Positions 8,196 through 17,454 of a stretch of DNA of 64,000 nucleotides are shown one piece after another. The position numbers and the translations under genes were made by a program. The DNA is from Scatolibacter rhodanostii. GTDB taxonomy: Bacteria; Bacillota; Clostridia; Oscillospirales; Acutalibacteraceae. The notes below the pieces were generated by a model. The model saw only the letters and a list, made by a program, of their open reading frames with translations, was not told the origin of the DNA and searched no databases. The stretch covers positions 868,001-932,000 of the forward strand of contig NZ_FZLO01000001.1 in the NCBI RefSeq assembly GCF_900197595.1, written 5' to 3'. Each line of letters begins with the position of its first letter. The stretch's first letter is position 1.

Positions 8196-10223
8196 TTAAC
8201 ACTGTTTTTGTGTGACTTTTATTTCTTCTAAATCTTGTTTTTCCCATTTCTCTTTGGCCTCATTTAGTTTGAATTTCGGCCTTTTCATATATTTTTTTTC
8301 TACCTTTTGTACACATTTCAAGAAAATCACGCTGTTGCCAGGTAAAGTTAAAGAAACGCTTTGTTCAAACCCATGCATGGCCTTGTCCTCCGCTTGAATT
8401 TCTTTGCCATTACTGACTCCCTTGCCTCCATATTCCTTCTTATCAGAAGTAAATACTTCTTCATAAGTGCCTAAGCAAGGGACGCCAATCTCATAATTAC
8501 GGCGTTCAATGGGTGAAAAGTTACACACGGCAATCAGCTCTTTCCCACTTTTACTTCTGCGAACAAAAGCAATCACATTTTGCGAATAATCATCATTGGC
8601 AATCCAGTGAAAGCCTTCCCAAGAAAAATCAATTTCCCAAAGCTCAGGATTTTGCAGGTAAAAATGATTCATTTCTTTGAAGAAACGATGAATTTGCTCA
8701 TGTTCCTGATATTGCAGAAGTTTCCATTCCAACTCTTTTTCAAAATTCCACTCTGTTTTTTGGCCAAATTCTGTTCCCATAAAAATCAATTTCTTGCCGG
8801 GATGAGCCGTCATATACGCGATAAAACAGCGCAGTCCATCTGCCTTCATTTTATCTTCACCGGGCATTTTATTGATTAAAGAAGATTTGCCATGCACAAC
8901 CTCATCATGCGATATTGGCAGAACAAAATTCTCTGAAAAAGCATAAAAGAACGAAAAGGTCAAGCTGTTATGATTGCCCCCACGATAAATCGGATCTAAT
9001 GACATATAGCGCAGCATGTCATTCATCCAGCCCATATTCCATTTGTAGTTAAAACCTAACCCACCCATATAAACAGGTTTGGAGACATTGGGCCATGCTG
9101 TCGATTCTTCCGCAATCATCATAGCGTCTGGTGATTCTGCAAACACAGCTGTGTTAAGCTGCTGCAAAAAGGCAACCGCTTCTAAATTCTCATTGCCGCC
9201 TCTTTCATTGGGCAGCCACTCTCCGTTTTCACGATTATAATCTAAATAAAGCATAGAGGCTACTGCGTCTACACGTAAGCCATCAAAATGATATTCTTTC
9301 AGCCAAAAGACAGCACTTGAAATCAAAAAGCTTATCACTTCTTTTCGGCTATAGTCAAAAACGAGCGTCCCCCACTCTTTGTGTTCACCCTTTTTGGCAT
9401 CTTTATATTCATAGCAACAAGTGCCGTCAAATTTACTGAGACCAGAAGCATCTTTCGGAAAATGTGCCGGCACCCAATCCATAATTACACTGATACCAGC
9501 CTGATGGCAGCGGTCAATAAACTGCATTAAATCTTCGGGGGTGCCATATCGAGAAGTCGGTGCAAAATAGCCAGATACTTGATATCCCCACGAGCCGTCA
9601 TAGGGATACTCGGTGAGCGGCATGAATTCAATATGGGTATACCCCATTTCCTTGACATAGGGGATTAATTCGTCTGCCAATTTTTCATAGGAAAAAACAC
9701 TGCCGTCTTTATATTTGCGCCAAGAGCCGGCATGCATTTCATAGATATTGACTGGCTGTGAATAGTGGGGATAGGTTTGCTTATATTTCTGCCACTGCGC
9801 ATCTTGCCACTGATAGCCTGTAATATCATAGTATTTTGAGGCCGTTCCAGGTCTAGTTTCAATATGAAAAGAATAGGGATCTGTTTTTAGAACACAGTCA
9901 CCGTCTTTATCTTGAACACTAAATTTATACAGCATAAAAGGTTTCGGTTTGAAGTCGGTATAAACTTCCCACACGCCACCGCTCAAAAGCTGCATTGGAT
10001 ATTTTGTTTCATCCCAGTCACAAAAATCTCCTACCAACGAAACAGCTTTAGCATTTGGTGCCCATACTCTGGCAACGCCAACTTCCTTGCCCTCTTCGAT
10101 TGTTTTATGTAGTCCTAGATATTCATAAGCTCTTCGGTTTTCGCCCTTATGAAACAGGTATCTGGGAATATCTGTTTGCGTGGGTATCCTTTTATTATTT
10201 AAGTCCTGTTCCCGTACTGTCAT
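8196..10223 (-). CDS. glgB: 1,4-alpha-glucan branching enzyme (GH13)
   Basis: Cuts alpha-1,4 chains and rejoins them as alpha-1,6 branches in glycogen. It has an N-terminal CBM48 domain (VARVWAPNAKAVSLVGDF), a GH13 barrel and a C-terminal beta domain. The nucleophile Asp is in GLRVDAVASMLY, the acid/base Glu in MIAEEST, and the third acid in PISHDEVVHG. The 675 residues match the family. A lysine-rich tail of about 45 residues after the beta domain (KKYMKRPKFKLNEAKEKWEK) is an unusual addition. First gene of the glg operon; GAGGAG lies 7 bases before the ATG. Confidence 0.96.
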   Translation of the reverse strand: MTVREQDLNNKRIPTQTDIPRYLFHKGENRRAYEYLGLHKTIEEGKEVGVARVWAPNAKAVSLVGDFCDWDETKYPMQLLSGGVWEVYTDFKPKPFMLYKFSVQDKDGDCVLKTDPYSFHIETRPGTASKYYDITGYQWQDAQWQKYKQTYPHYSQPVNIYEMHAGSWRKYKDGSVFSYEKLADELIPYVKEMGYTHIEFMPLTEYPYDGSWGYQVSGYFAPTSRYGTPEDLMQFIDRCHQAGISVIMDWVPAHFPKDASGLSKFDGTCCYEYKDAKKGEHKEWGTLVFDYSRKEVISFLISSAVFWLKEYHFDGLRVDAVASMLYLDYNRENGEWLPNERGGNENLEAVAFLQQLNTAVFAESPDAMMIAEESTAWPNVSKPVYMGGLGFNYKWNMGWMNDMLRYMSLDPIYRGGNHNSLTFSFFYAFSENFVLPISHDEVVHGKSSLINKMPGEDKMKADGLRCFIAYMTAHPGKKLIFMGTEFGQKTEWNFEKELEWKLLQYQEHEQIHRFFKEMNHFYLQNPELWEIDFSWEGFHWIANDDYSQNVIAFVRRSKSGKELIAVCNFSPIERRNYEIGVPCLGTYEEVFTSDKKEYGGKGVSNGKEIQAEDKAMHGFEQSVSLTLPGNSVIFLKCVQKVEKKYMKRPKFKLNEAKEKWEKQDLEEIKVTQKQC

Positions 10224-10336
10224 GTTGTGACTCCTCTATATTCCTTTTTGACCATTCTTGCTCACTTTTTTGACCTAGCAGAAAGACTTTTCTCGTCAGC
10301 GATTTGGCGATTAGCTGTTTCGACTTGTTTGGCGTT

Positions 10337-10365
10337 ATTATAACATTATTTCTTTCAAAACTCAA
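10337..10365 (-). promoter_or_regulatory. Promoter of the glgBCDA operon
   Basis: TTGAGT (10360-10365) and a perfect TATAAT (10337-10342) are 17 bp apart on the minus strand. The resulting leader to glgB is about 105 nt. The pattern is that of a housekeeping sigma-A promoter. Confidence 0.75.
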
Positions 10366-10411
10366 CATAAATTTGGTAATATTCTTTAAATGTGGACACA
10401 TATAATTTACT

Positions 10412-10438
10412 CATATTGTCTATTTTGTACACAATATG
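10412..10438. repeat. Inverted repeat between sigK and the glg operon
   Basis: CATATTGT and ACAATATG form 8-bp arms around an 11-base loop, between the sigK stop and the glg promoter. There is no T-run, so it is a weak terminator at best; an upstream operator for glgB is an alternative. Confidence 0.4.
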
Positions 10439-10472
10439 CTGATTTTTCTGTTCAGCGTGTAAAAAGATTTGT

Positions 10473-11156
10473 TTAACGCTCAAATTCTTCTTTCAAAACC
10501 TCAAGTGCTTTCTTTTCAATTCTGGAAACATAGCTGCGCGAAATCCCTAAACGTCTTGCTACTTCACGCTGTAATAAGGGCATGCGGCCACACAAACCAT
10601 ATCGCATTACAATAATTTCTTTTTCTCGCCTCGAGAGTCGGCTCTCCATATATTGATAGAGACGCTCCATCTTCATTTTCGTGTCGATTGTTTCAATTAC
10701 AATGTCTTCTGTGGCCATCGTATCCATAATTGTCAGCGTGTTGCCGTCGCTGTCCGCTTCAATAGGTTCATTGATGGAAATATCCTGCGCGGTTTTCTTG
10801 CCACTTCTAAAAAACATTAAAATTTCATTCTCAATGCATTTTGAGGCATAGCTAGAAAGGCGAATTCCCTTAGAAGTATCAAAGCTGTCAATTGCTTTAA
10901 TCAGCCCGATGGTTCCAATGGAAATTAAATCTTCTTGGTCATTGATATTGGAGTAGTACTTTTTAATGATATGCGCCACTAAGCGCAAATTATGTTCAAT
11001 CAAAACACCCCTTGCTTTTTTGTCTCCCCTTTCCATTTTCTCCAACTGCTTCTTTTCTTCTGCAGAAGACAAAGCCTTTGGAAAAGACCCTGCACCTGTT
11101 ACATGAAGAATGAGATAAATCACACCAGAAAGATATTCTAGCAGCTGCATCAACAT
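10473..11156 (-). CDS. sigK: RNA polymerase sigma factor SigK (late mother-cell sporulation)
   Basis: Directs late gene expression in the mother cell. It has a hydrophobic pro-sequence-like N-terminus (about residues 1-25), then the SigK hallmark PLSS/ALSSAEEKKQLE. Region 2 carries DLISIGTIGLIKAIDSFD and region 4 ends with the helix-turn-helix RRLGISRSYVSRIEKKAL. The pro-sequence suggests processing by a membrane protease of the SpoIVFB type. The gene is continuous, with no skin-type element. 227 residues. It stands alone, transcribed towards the glg operon. Confidence 0.93.
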   Translation of the reverse strand: MLMQLLEYLSGVIYLILHVTGAGSFPKALSSAEEKKQLEKMERGDKKARGVLIEHNLRLVAHIIKKYYSNINDQEDLISIGTIGLIKAIDSFDTSKGIRLSSYASKCIENEILMFFRSGKKTAQDISINEPIEADSDGNTLTIMDTMATEDIVIETIDTKMKMERLYQYMESRLSRREKEIIVMRYGLCGRMPLLQREVARRLGISRSYVSRIEKKALEVLKEEFER

Positions 11157-11187
11157 ACATCTTCGCCCCTTTTCATTTTAAATCTGA

Positions 11188-11229
11188 CTATCTCCATTTA
11201 CAATATGTATGAAGGTTTGTTGGAGATAG
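11188..11229 (-). promoter_or_regulatory. Possible sporulation promoter and inverted repeat upstream of sigK
   Basis: CTATCTCCA and TGGAGATAG form 9-bp arms around a 24-base loop. On the minus strand the loop holds CATACATAT (11203-11211), which resembles the -10 element of sigma-E or sigma-K promoters. No convincing -35 was identified. The rest of the 343-bp gap 11157-11499 holds only AT-rich DNA and a weak candidate promoter for the ABC genes (TTGACT at 11399). Confidence 0.35.
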
Positions 11230-11499
11230 TGCCTGAAAGAGAAAATTAATTTCATTTTTCGCGATTTTTAGTTTTGCCTTTAATTTAGCTGTATTTTTTG
11301 TTATACTATAAAATATTAGGGGTTTGCAGAAAAGATAGCTTTGTCTTTTGGAATAAAATCGTACTGAATCGTATAGAAGCAAAACTATATTGTCTTTCTT
11401 GACTACTTCATTTCAATACTATTTTATTTTAAAATGAACACGCTCTTTTTTATGGATATCCTTTAATTTGAAAATTTTGTTTCAATGGGAGTGGATGAA

Positions 11500-13230
11500 T
11501 TGAAAAAACTATTACGGTTTATCAAACCGTGGAGAGTTCCGTTTGTTTTGGGATGGATGTTTAAATTTTTTGAAGCTATTTTAGAACTGCTTCTTCCTAT
11601 CTTTATGAAAGAAATCTTAAATAAAGGTATTCCTAACCAAGACAAAGACTATACTTTCTCTATGCTTTGGATGATTATGCTTGTATCAATTGCGGGGTTA
11701 ATTTTTGCTCTTATTTGCCAATATGTTGCCTCAAAAACTTCTCAAGGTGTGGGGGCTGAAATTCGAAGTGAAATGATGAGAAAAATTTCTACCTTTTCTT
11801 ATCGTGAGCTCGACCAATTTGGCAGTTCAACCTTAATCAACCGTATTACCGGCGATGTGAATAATGTGCAGCAGGCAATTGCTATGACGATTCGCCTTGT
11901 TTCACGGGCGCCATTTTTGTGCATTGGTTCTATCTTACTTTCGTTTACAATAGACCCTTTGCTTTCACTTGTGTTTGTGATACTCATGCCAATCCTTGGT
12001 TTATTGCTCTATTTTTTCACAACACATACCTCTAAGTTATATCGTGCCGCACAGAAAAAATTGGATAATCTGGGTGTTGTCATCAAAGAAAATCTATCTG
12101 GTGTGAGAGTTATTCGTGCCTTTGCAAGGTGGAATACAGAAAAAAAGCGCTGTGATGATACCACAGAAGAATTGTCAGACGCTTATATTCATGTTTCTCG
12201 CTTGGCCGCTCTCTCCAATCCTGTCACTTCTATTCTCATGAACTTCGGTATTATTGTCATTCTATATCTCGGCGGACAGGCTGTTAATGGAGGACGCCTG
12301 CAAAACGGAGATATTTTGGCACTTTCCACTTACGCCACTCAGCTTTTATTGGCACTGGTTATTGTTGTAAATCTAATTGTATTATTCACGAAGGCTGCCG
12401 CTTCTTCTGTCAGAATCAATGAAATTTTGGACACAGTCCCTTCGCTTTCTTTTCCTGAAGAACCTGTTGCAGTTTCTCGTGACAGCAAAAACATAATCGA
12501 ATTTCAGCATGTTTCTTTTTCCTATAACGGAACAGAACCGGCACTGACTGACCTTGATTTTTCTGTAAAAAAAGGGGAATCTTTGGGTGTTGTCGGTATC
12601 ACCGGCAGCGGAAAAACCTCTTTAATTAACCTCTTGCAGCGATTTTACGATCCCAATGAAGGCAGCGTTTTACTTTATGGAGAAGACGTTCGCCGCTATT
12701 CTCAAAAACAACTGCGCAGCCTAATTGGCATTGTTCCACAGCATAGCATTCTTTTTTCAGGTAGTATTGCCGACAACCTTCGTTGGGGCAACGCTGAAGC
12801 TACCGAAGAAGAAATGTGGCAGGCACTTGAAACAGCACAAGCAAAAGATTTTGTGGAAAATCTTCCGCAAACGCTTGATTTTGTCATTCAAGAAGGCGGC
12901 AAAAACTTTTCGGGCGGCCAGCGCCAACGTTTAGCGATTGCCAGAGCCCTGATCAAGAAGCCTGATATTCTCATCATGGACGACAGCTTGAGTGCTCTCG
13001 ATTTTAGAACCGATTTGCTTCTCCGCCAGGCTTTGAAGCATAATTTACCGAACACCACCTTACTTGTTGTTTCACAGCGCATTAGCTCTGTTGCAGACGC
13101 TAAAAAAATCATCTTACTGGATGATGGTGAAATTGGCGCTATTGGCACGCATCAAGATTTATTTGAGAATAGTGAAATCTATCGAGAAATTTACCAATCG
13201 CAAACACAAATGAAAGGTAAGGAGGCTTAA
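11500..13230 (+). CDS. Heterodimeric ABC exporter subunit with degenerate ATP site
   Basis: Half-transporter with six membrane segments (about residues 15-310) and a C-terminal nucleotide-binding domain. Walker A is GITGSGKTS near residue 367 and the signature is FSGGQRQR. The Walker B is followed by Asp instead of the catalytic Glu (LIMDDSLSALD), and the switch His is Gln (VVSQRISS). These are the marks of the inactive site in heterodimeric exporters such as TM287/288 and LmrCD. I chose the TTG at 11500, preceded by GGGAG at good spacing, over an ATG at 11485 without a ribosome site. The next gene begins 2 bp later and supplies the partner. The substrate (drug, lipid or peptide) cannot be told from the sequence. 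Confidence 0.9.
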   Translation: MKKLLRFIKPWRVPFVLGWMFKFFEAILELLLPIFMKEILNKGIPNQDKDYTFSMLWMIMLVSIAGLIFALICQYVASKTSQGVGAEIRSEMMRKISTFSYRELDQFGSSTLINRITGDVNNVQQAIAMTIRLVSRAPFLCIGSILLSFTIDPLLSLVFVILMPILGLLLYFFTTHTSKLYRAAQKKLDNLGVVIKENLSGVRVIRAFARWNTEKKRCDDTTEELSDAYIHVSRLAALSNPVTSILMNFGIIVILYLGGQAVNGGRLQNGDILALSTYATQLLLALVIVVNLIVLFTKAAASSVRINEILDTVPSLSFPEEPVAVSRDSKNIIEFQHVSFSYNGTEPALTDLDFSVKKGESLGVVGITGSGKTSLINLLQRFYDPNEGSVLLYGEDVRRYSQKQLRSLIGIVPQHSILFSGSIADNLRWGNAEATEEEMWQALETAQAKDFVENLPQTLDFVIQEGGKNFSGGQRQRLAIARALIKKPDILIMDDSLSALDFRTDLLLRQALKHNLPNTTLLVVSQRISSVADAKKIILLDDGEIGAIGTHQDLFENSEIYREIYQSQTQMKGKEA

Positions 13231-13232
13231 CT

Positions 13233-14987
13233 ATGAAAAAGAAAAACAAACAAGAAAAAGCCGCCTTAATTCGCTTGCTTGGCATTATGTCTAGCTATAA
13301 GCTTCACCTTATCCTGCTCTTCGTCTGTGCAATCATCAGCAGTATCAGCTCGGTACTCAGCACCATGTATCTTGGTTCAGCACTTGACACTATGCTTGGT
13401 AAAGATAATGTGGATTTTAGAGCACTTTCACGCATTATTATTATACTTGCCATTCTATTTCTTTCTGCTTCTTTGTTTCAGTGGTTTGTTTCTTTAATCT
13501 CTAACTATGTTTCCTACCACACCGCCGAAACTTTGCGCAAAAAGATGTTTGCCAAATTCGGAAAACTTCCCTTATCTTATTTTGACCGTTCGGCTCAAGG
13601 TGATATGATTAGCCGTTTCACAAATGATTTAGACAATGTCTCTGATGCGCTTTCATTAAGTATCGTCAGTCTTTTCATGGGTATTGTTATCGTCATTTCT
13701 TCTCTTATCATCATGCTAATGCTAAATGTACAATTGGCGCTGACTATTCTTTTATGTACACCTTTAGTCTTTATTGCAGGTTTTTTAATTTCTAAATTCA
13801 CTCGAAAAACCTATATTACTCAGCAGGCAACAGTTGGTAATATGTCTGCTTTTGTATCAGAAATGGTCGGAAATCAAAAATTAGTGAAAGCTTTTGGTTA
13901 TGAAGATAGCAGCATAGTCACTTTTGAGACTATCAATCAAAGTCTTTTTAAAACGGCTACACGAGCTCAATTTGCTTCTGCTATTTTCAACCCTATTACT
14001 CGCTTTATCGACCATATTTCTTATCTACTAGTTGGTTTGGTTGGTTCTTTAATTGCGATTAGCAGCGGAGCTACTATTGGGATGATTTCTCAATTTTTAA
14101 TTTACTCCTCCCAGTTTGCTAAACCTTTCAATGAAATTTCAGGAATCATGTCGAACATCCAAACAGGTATCGCCTCTTTGAAACGAGTCTTTATCGTCAT
14201 TGACGCTACTGAAGAAAAGCAAGAAGACGGCACTGTTCCTGATTTAAAATGTGTAAAGGGAGCTGTTGAATTTAAGAATGTTGATTTCTCTTACACCAAA
14301 GGCAAACCTCTCATTCAAAATTTCAATTTAAAAGTTGCTCCTGGCAGCACTATTGCCATTGTTGGTTCTACCGGTGCTGGAAAAACCACCCTTGTTAACC
14401 TATTAATGCGGTTCTATGAACTAAACGGTGGTGCCATTTATGTTGACGGGCAAGATGCTTCTCAAGTTACTCGTGACAGCTTACGCCGGAGTTTCGGTAT
14501 GGTTTTGCAAGATACTTGGATTTTTGCCGGTACCATTCGCGAGAATATTGCCTATGGAAAACCTGACGCTACAGACGAAGAAGTTGTTGCCGCGGCGAAG
14601 GCCGCTCATGCGCATTCTTTCATTCGCCGAATGCCAAACGGTTATGACTCTCTTTTAGAGCAAGACGGCGGCAACCTCTCTGAAGGCCAAAAGCAGCTCT
14701 TAACAATTGCCCGTATCATGCTGACCGACCCTGAAATGTTGATTTTAGATGAAGCGACTTCTTCTATTGATACGCTGACTGAAATTCGCATTCAAAAAAC
14801 TTTCTTGGCTATGATGCAAGGACGCACCAGCTTTGTCATTGCTCATCGTCTTTCTACCATTGCTTCGGCAGATATGATTTTGGTTATGGACAAGGGTAAT
14901 GTAGTAGAAACAGGTAATCACAATGAGCTTTTAGCCGCCGGCGGCCTTTACGCACAATTATATCACAGTCAGTTTGAACCCTCTTAA
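13233..14987 (+). CDS. Heterodimeric ABC exporter subunit with canonical ATP site
   Basis: Partner of the preceding half-transporter. It has six membrane segments (about residues 20-310) and a nucleotide-binding domain with Walker A GSTGAGKTT near residue 376. Walker B carries the catalytic Glu (LILDEATSSID, near residue 500) and the switch His is present (VIAHRLST). The signature is LSEGQ rather than LSGGQ; this signature faces the degenerate Walker site of the partner, as in known heterodimers. The two-base gap after the upstream gene and GGAGG before the ATG point to a coupled operon. 584 residues. No transcriptional regulator is adjacent. Confidence 0.92.
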   Translation: MKKKNKQEKAALIRLLGIMSSYKLHLILLFVCAIISSISSVLSTMYLGSALDTMLGKDNVDFRALSRIIIILAILFLSASLFQWFVSLISNYVSYHTAETLRKKMFAKFGKLPLSYFDRSAQGDMISRFTNDLDNVSDALSLSIVSLFMGIVIVISSLIIMLMLNVQLALTILLCTPLVFIAGFLISKFTRKTYITQQATVGNMSAFVSEMVGNQKLVKAFGYEDSSIVTFETINQSLFKTATRAQFASAIFNPITRFIDHISYLLVGLVGSLIAISSGATIGMISQFLIYSSQFAKPFNEISGIMSNIQTGIASLKRVFIVIDATEEKQEDGTVPDLKCVKGAVEFKNVDFSYTKGKPLIQNFNLKVAPGSTIAIVGSTGAGKTTLVNLLMRFYELNGGAIYVDGQDASQVTRDSLRRSFGMVLQDTWIFAGTIRENIAYGKPDATDEEVVAAAKAAHAHSFIRRMPNGYDSLLEQDGGNLSEGQKQLLTIARIMLTDPEMLILDEATSSIDTLTEIRIQKTFLAMMQGRTSFVIAHRLSTIASADMILVMDKGNVVETGNHNELLAAGGLYAQLYHSQFEPS

Positions 14988-15023
14988 CTTAAACATTTAT
15001 CTTAAATTGATTGCCAAATCACG

Positions 15024-15062
15024 AAAAAGGTACAACCCGCAAATTTTGGGTTGTACCTTTTT
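15024..15062. terminator. Terminator after the ABC exporter operon
   Basis: AAAAAGGTACAACCC and its exact complement enclose a 9-base loop. The right arm ends in TTTTT, so it acts for the + strand operon; the symmetric A-run lets it also serve the leftward gene at 15185. Confidence 0.85.
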
Positions 15063-15184
15063 CATCATCTATTCGTTCATCAAAATTTCATAATTAAGAT
15101 TGAATATTGTGCTCTTTCTTGTTATAATACTTTCAGTTATATGATACCATTTTTCTTACAACTAAGCTTTTTATACAGTATAAT

Positions 15185-15658
15185 TTACATGATAACCAAA
15201 TAAGTAAAGGCTGAAATAGCGAACCCCAACAAAGCACCGCATACTACTTCAATCATTCGATGCCCCAGAGACTCATTAAGTGTCGGAATGAGCTTGTGTA
15301 AGCTTTCTTTATCAATACCATCTTCGTTTTCAAGATATTCTACAATATGATTGATTGCCTTTGCATGAAGCCCTGCTGACCACCTAACACCCGTGGCATC
15401 ATACATGACAACAAGCGCTACCACAAATGCCAAACCAAAAATTGGAGAATGAAACCCATATAAATAAAAAGACAATAGCAGCACCGAGCATACTACTGCG
15501 GCATGAGAACTGGGCATTCCACCTGCACCGGCCAAACGTTTTTTATTAAATGTCTTATGTTTAAAGTAGTCTATTACATTTTTAATAATTTGTGCTAAAA
15601 GCCATGAAATGACGCCTACATTAATTAGTGGATTGGATATTATCACGCTAAGATTCAT
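15185..15658 (-). CDS. Divergent PAP2 family (DUF212) membrane protein
   Basis: Small membrane protein of 157 residues, related to PAP2 phosphatases. The motif GGMPSSHAA (about residues 45-53) corresponds to the PAP2 SxxH-type signature, and MYDATGVRWSAGLHA follows near residue 85. Four to five hydrophobic segments are visible. The family (B. subtilis YuiD type) has no agreed substrate. It stands as a single gene with its own promoter upstream; GAGGGAG precedes the ATG. Confidence 0.87.
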   Translation of the reverse strand: MNLSVIISNPLINVGVISWLLAQIIKNVIDYFKHKTFNKKRLAGAGGMPSSHAAVVCSVLLLSFYLYGFHSPIFGLAFVVALVVMYDATGVRWSAGLHAKAINHIVEYLENEDGIDKESLHKLIPTLNESLGHRMIEVVCGALLGFAISAFTYLVIM

Positions 15659-15691
15659 TTACTCCCTCATTTCCTCTATATCCTCTTTCCT

Positions 15692-15720
15692 ATCTTATCG
15701 GTACTATCCTAAAAAGTCAA
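15692..15720 (-). promoter_or_regulatory. Promoter of the DUF212 gene
   Basis: TTGACT (15715-15720) and TAAGAT (15692-15697) with a 17-bp spacer on the minus strand, about 30 bp before the start codon. Confidence 0.6.
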
Positions 15721-15837
15721 TTGATTTTAACGATTCTTATAGAAATTTTAATAAACTCTTATGATATAGCCTAAAATATAAATTCAACTTGTTATTTGTA
15801 CCAATACAATTTTAAGAAAGGAATTTTCACTTGAGCA

Positions 15838-16839
15838 ATGGAAAATATGATTGATTTACACTTGCATTTAGATGGTTCTTTAACGGCTGAAGAAATCTTT
15901 ATTCTCGCCAAGCAGCAACATCTCACGTTACCTTCTCAGTCAATTGACGAGCTTGCTTCTATGCTATCAGTATCTTCTAATTGTCAAGATTTAAATGAAT
16001 ATTTGCAAACTTTTGAACTCCCTTTGCTTGTTTTGCAAACTAAAGAAGCTCTTACTTTTGCCTTTTCTCACCTGCTAGCACGCCTAAAAAACCAAGGTCT
16101 TTCCTATGTAGAAATTCGCTTTGCCCCACAGCTTCATACTAGGCAAAAGCTTTCTCAATATGATGTTGTTGAATCAGCTGTGTATGCTCTGCACCAATCC
16201 TTATTACAATACCAAGGAGAAATACACGCACAATTGATTTTATGCTGTATGCGTGGTGAAAATAATCTAAAGCAAAACCTTGAAACCGTTGAAGTGGCCA
16301 AAGCATTCTTAGGGCAAGGTGTCTGTGCGCTTGATCTTGCTGGTGCAGAAGGACTATATAAAACCGCTCTCTTTAAGCCCATATTTGAAAGAGCGGCGGC
16401 TGAGGGAATTCCTTACACGATTCATGCCGGAGAAGCTGACGGTCCTGAAAGTATTTGGGAAGCCATCTCCATGGGTGCAAGCCGAATCGGACACGGTGTG
16501 CAAAGTATAAAAGATGAAAAATTGATGGATTATCTTGCTGAAAAGCAAATGCCCCTTGAGCTTTGTTTCAGCAGTAATTTGCAGACTAGAGCAATTGCAT
16601 CTGCCAAACAATTTCCTTTACAAACTTTTCTAAAAAGAGGGATTCTTGCCACAATTAATACAGACAATATGACTGTTTCACGCACAACGTTAAAACATGA
16701 GTACAATCTCTTACAGCAAACGTTTTTGTTGTCCCCTGAACAAAATCATCAGTTACAATTGAATGCCATAAAAGCTGCCTTTTTGACATCTGTTGAAAAA
16801 GACATGCTTCTCAAAAATAGCTTTTGTCCACCAAGTTGA
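15838..16839 (+). CDS. add: Adenosine deaminase
   Basis: Zinc hydrolase that turns adenosine or deoxyadenosine into inosine for purine salvage. The metal and catalytic motifs are in order: HLHLDGS near residue 8, HAGEADG near 197, GHGVQS near 219 and NTDN near 278. In the last motif many relatives read NTDDP. 333 residues is standard. The ribosome site AAGAAAGGA is 15 bases before the ATG, which is long, so the start is somewhat uncertain. Single gene; no nucleoside transporter is next to it. Confidence 0.93.
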   Translation: MENMIDLHLHLDGSLTAEEIFILAKQQHLTLPSQSIDELASMLSVSSNCQDLNEYLQTFELPLLVLQTKEALTFAFSHLLARLKNQGLSYVEIRFAPQLHTRQKLSQYDVVESAVYALHQSLLQYQGEIHAQLILCCMRGENNLKQNLETVEVAKAFLGQGVCALDLAGAEGLYKTALFKPIFERAAAEGIPYTIHAGEADGPESIWEAISMGASRIGHGVQSIKDEKLMDYLAEKQMPLELCFSSNLQTRAIASAKQFPLQTFLKRGILATINTDNMTVSRTTLKHEYNLLQQTFLLSPEQNHQLQLNAIKAAFLTSVEKDMLLKNSFCPPS

Positions 16840-16852
16840 TTTTTTTAATGCA

Positions 16853-16887
16853 AAAGCAGAATCAAGACCTCGTCAAGATTCTGCTTT
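16853..16887. terminator. Bidirectional terminator between add and the CotF-like gene
   Basis: AAAGCAGAATC and GATTCTGCTTT form an 11-bp stem with a 13-base loop between two convergent genes. Confidence 0.75.
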
Positions 16888-16906
16888 GCCCCAAACATTT
16901 GCTTTT

Positions 16907-17167
16907 CTAATTGCTCGCATTCATCCCATTCGCATACTTTTGCTTAAGCATTTGAATCTTCTGTTCTTCTGCCTGTTCTGTTTTGTACCATCCTCTTGCA
17001 GACATCTTCTTGTAAATGTCACCCTGCATACAGAGTGAGTCATTCAATGCCTGACTAAAAGTCTGATTTACATTCTGCGTGCCAGATTCGATTGTGCCGT
17101 GCATATACAAATCGCAGATGCCTTTTTCAGTCATCAGCAGACTTTCCATTAAGGTTCTGTCATCCAT
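16907..17167 (-). CDS. CotF-like spore coat protein
   Basis: 86-residue protein starting DDRTLMESLLMTEKGIC, which matches the helical core of the CotF coat family (PF07875): short ferritin-like helices with an early LLxxEKxxCDLY pattern. It presumably sits in the spore coat or inner outer-layer. GAGGAGG lies just before the ATG. It follows a second CotF-like gene by 14 bp, so the two are probably co-expressed in the mother cell. A YKTEQAEEQKIQMLKQKY tail is typical of these proteins. Confidence 0.8.
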   Translation of the reverse strand: MDDRTLMESLLMTEKGICDLYMHGTIESGTQNVNQTFSQALNDSLCMQGDIYKKMSARGWYKTEQAEEQKIQMLKQKYANGMNASN

Positions 17168-17181
17168 CGTTTTTACCTCCT

Positions 17182-17355
17182 CTATATTAACTGGTAGAGC
17201 TGACCGAATAAAGTCTGGTGTTTTTCACACAGCTGTTGTGCACACTGCTTGAGTTCACCGTCCTGCAAATTTTGAACTACATTTTTACATTGCGTAATGC
17301 AAAATTCTTCATGTCCCAGTGCATCTTCAATATACAATAATTCTTTTGGACTCAT
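17182..17355 (-). CDS. Small CotF-like spore coat protein
   Basis: 57 residues, beginning MSPKELLYIEDALGHEEF. The pattern of an acidic helix, then CITQCKNV and CAQQLCEKH, resembles the N-terminal half of CotF-type or ferritin-like coat proteins. Four Cys residues could support disulfide cross-links or metal binding. The ATG at 17355 has GGAGGTGAT at 6 bases; a further upstream ATG lacks any ribosome site. First gene of the two-gene coat unit. Confidence 0.72.
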   Translation of the reverse strand: MSPKELLYIEDALGHEEFCITQCKNVVQNLQDGELKQCAQQLCEKHQTLFGQLYQLI

Positions 17356-17454
17356 TTTGTCATCACCTCCGTTTTTATTCTTCACAAAATGCTGGCAATT
17401 ATGCGGTCTAACTTTCCTTAAAAATCTAAAATATAATAATAAAAAGGTGATTTT

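Noticed and set aside
10195-10401. Possible 68-codon leader gene before glgB
   Set aside because: It overlaps the glgB promoter and start region, so it would not be transcribed from its own beginning; no ribosome site.
10473-11156. Skin-type element interrupting sigK
   Set aside because: The reading frame is continuous through all sigma regions; no recombinase gene is nearby.
11188-11382. Possible 64-codon gene in the sigK-ABC gap
   Set aside because: AT-rich, Lys/Leu-biased composition, no ribosome site, and it covers a likely sporulation promoter region.
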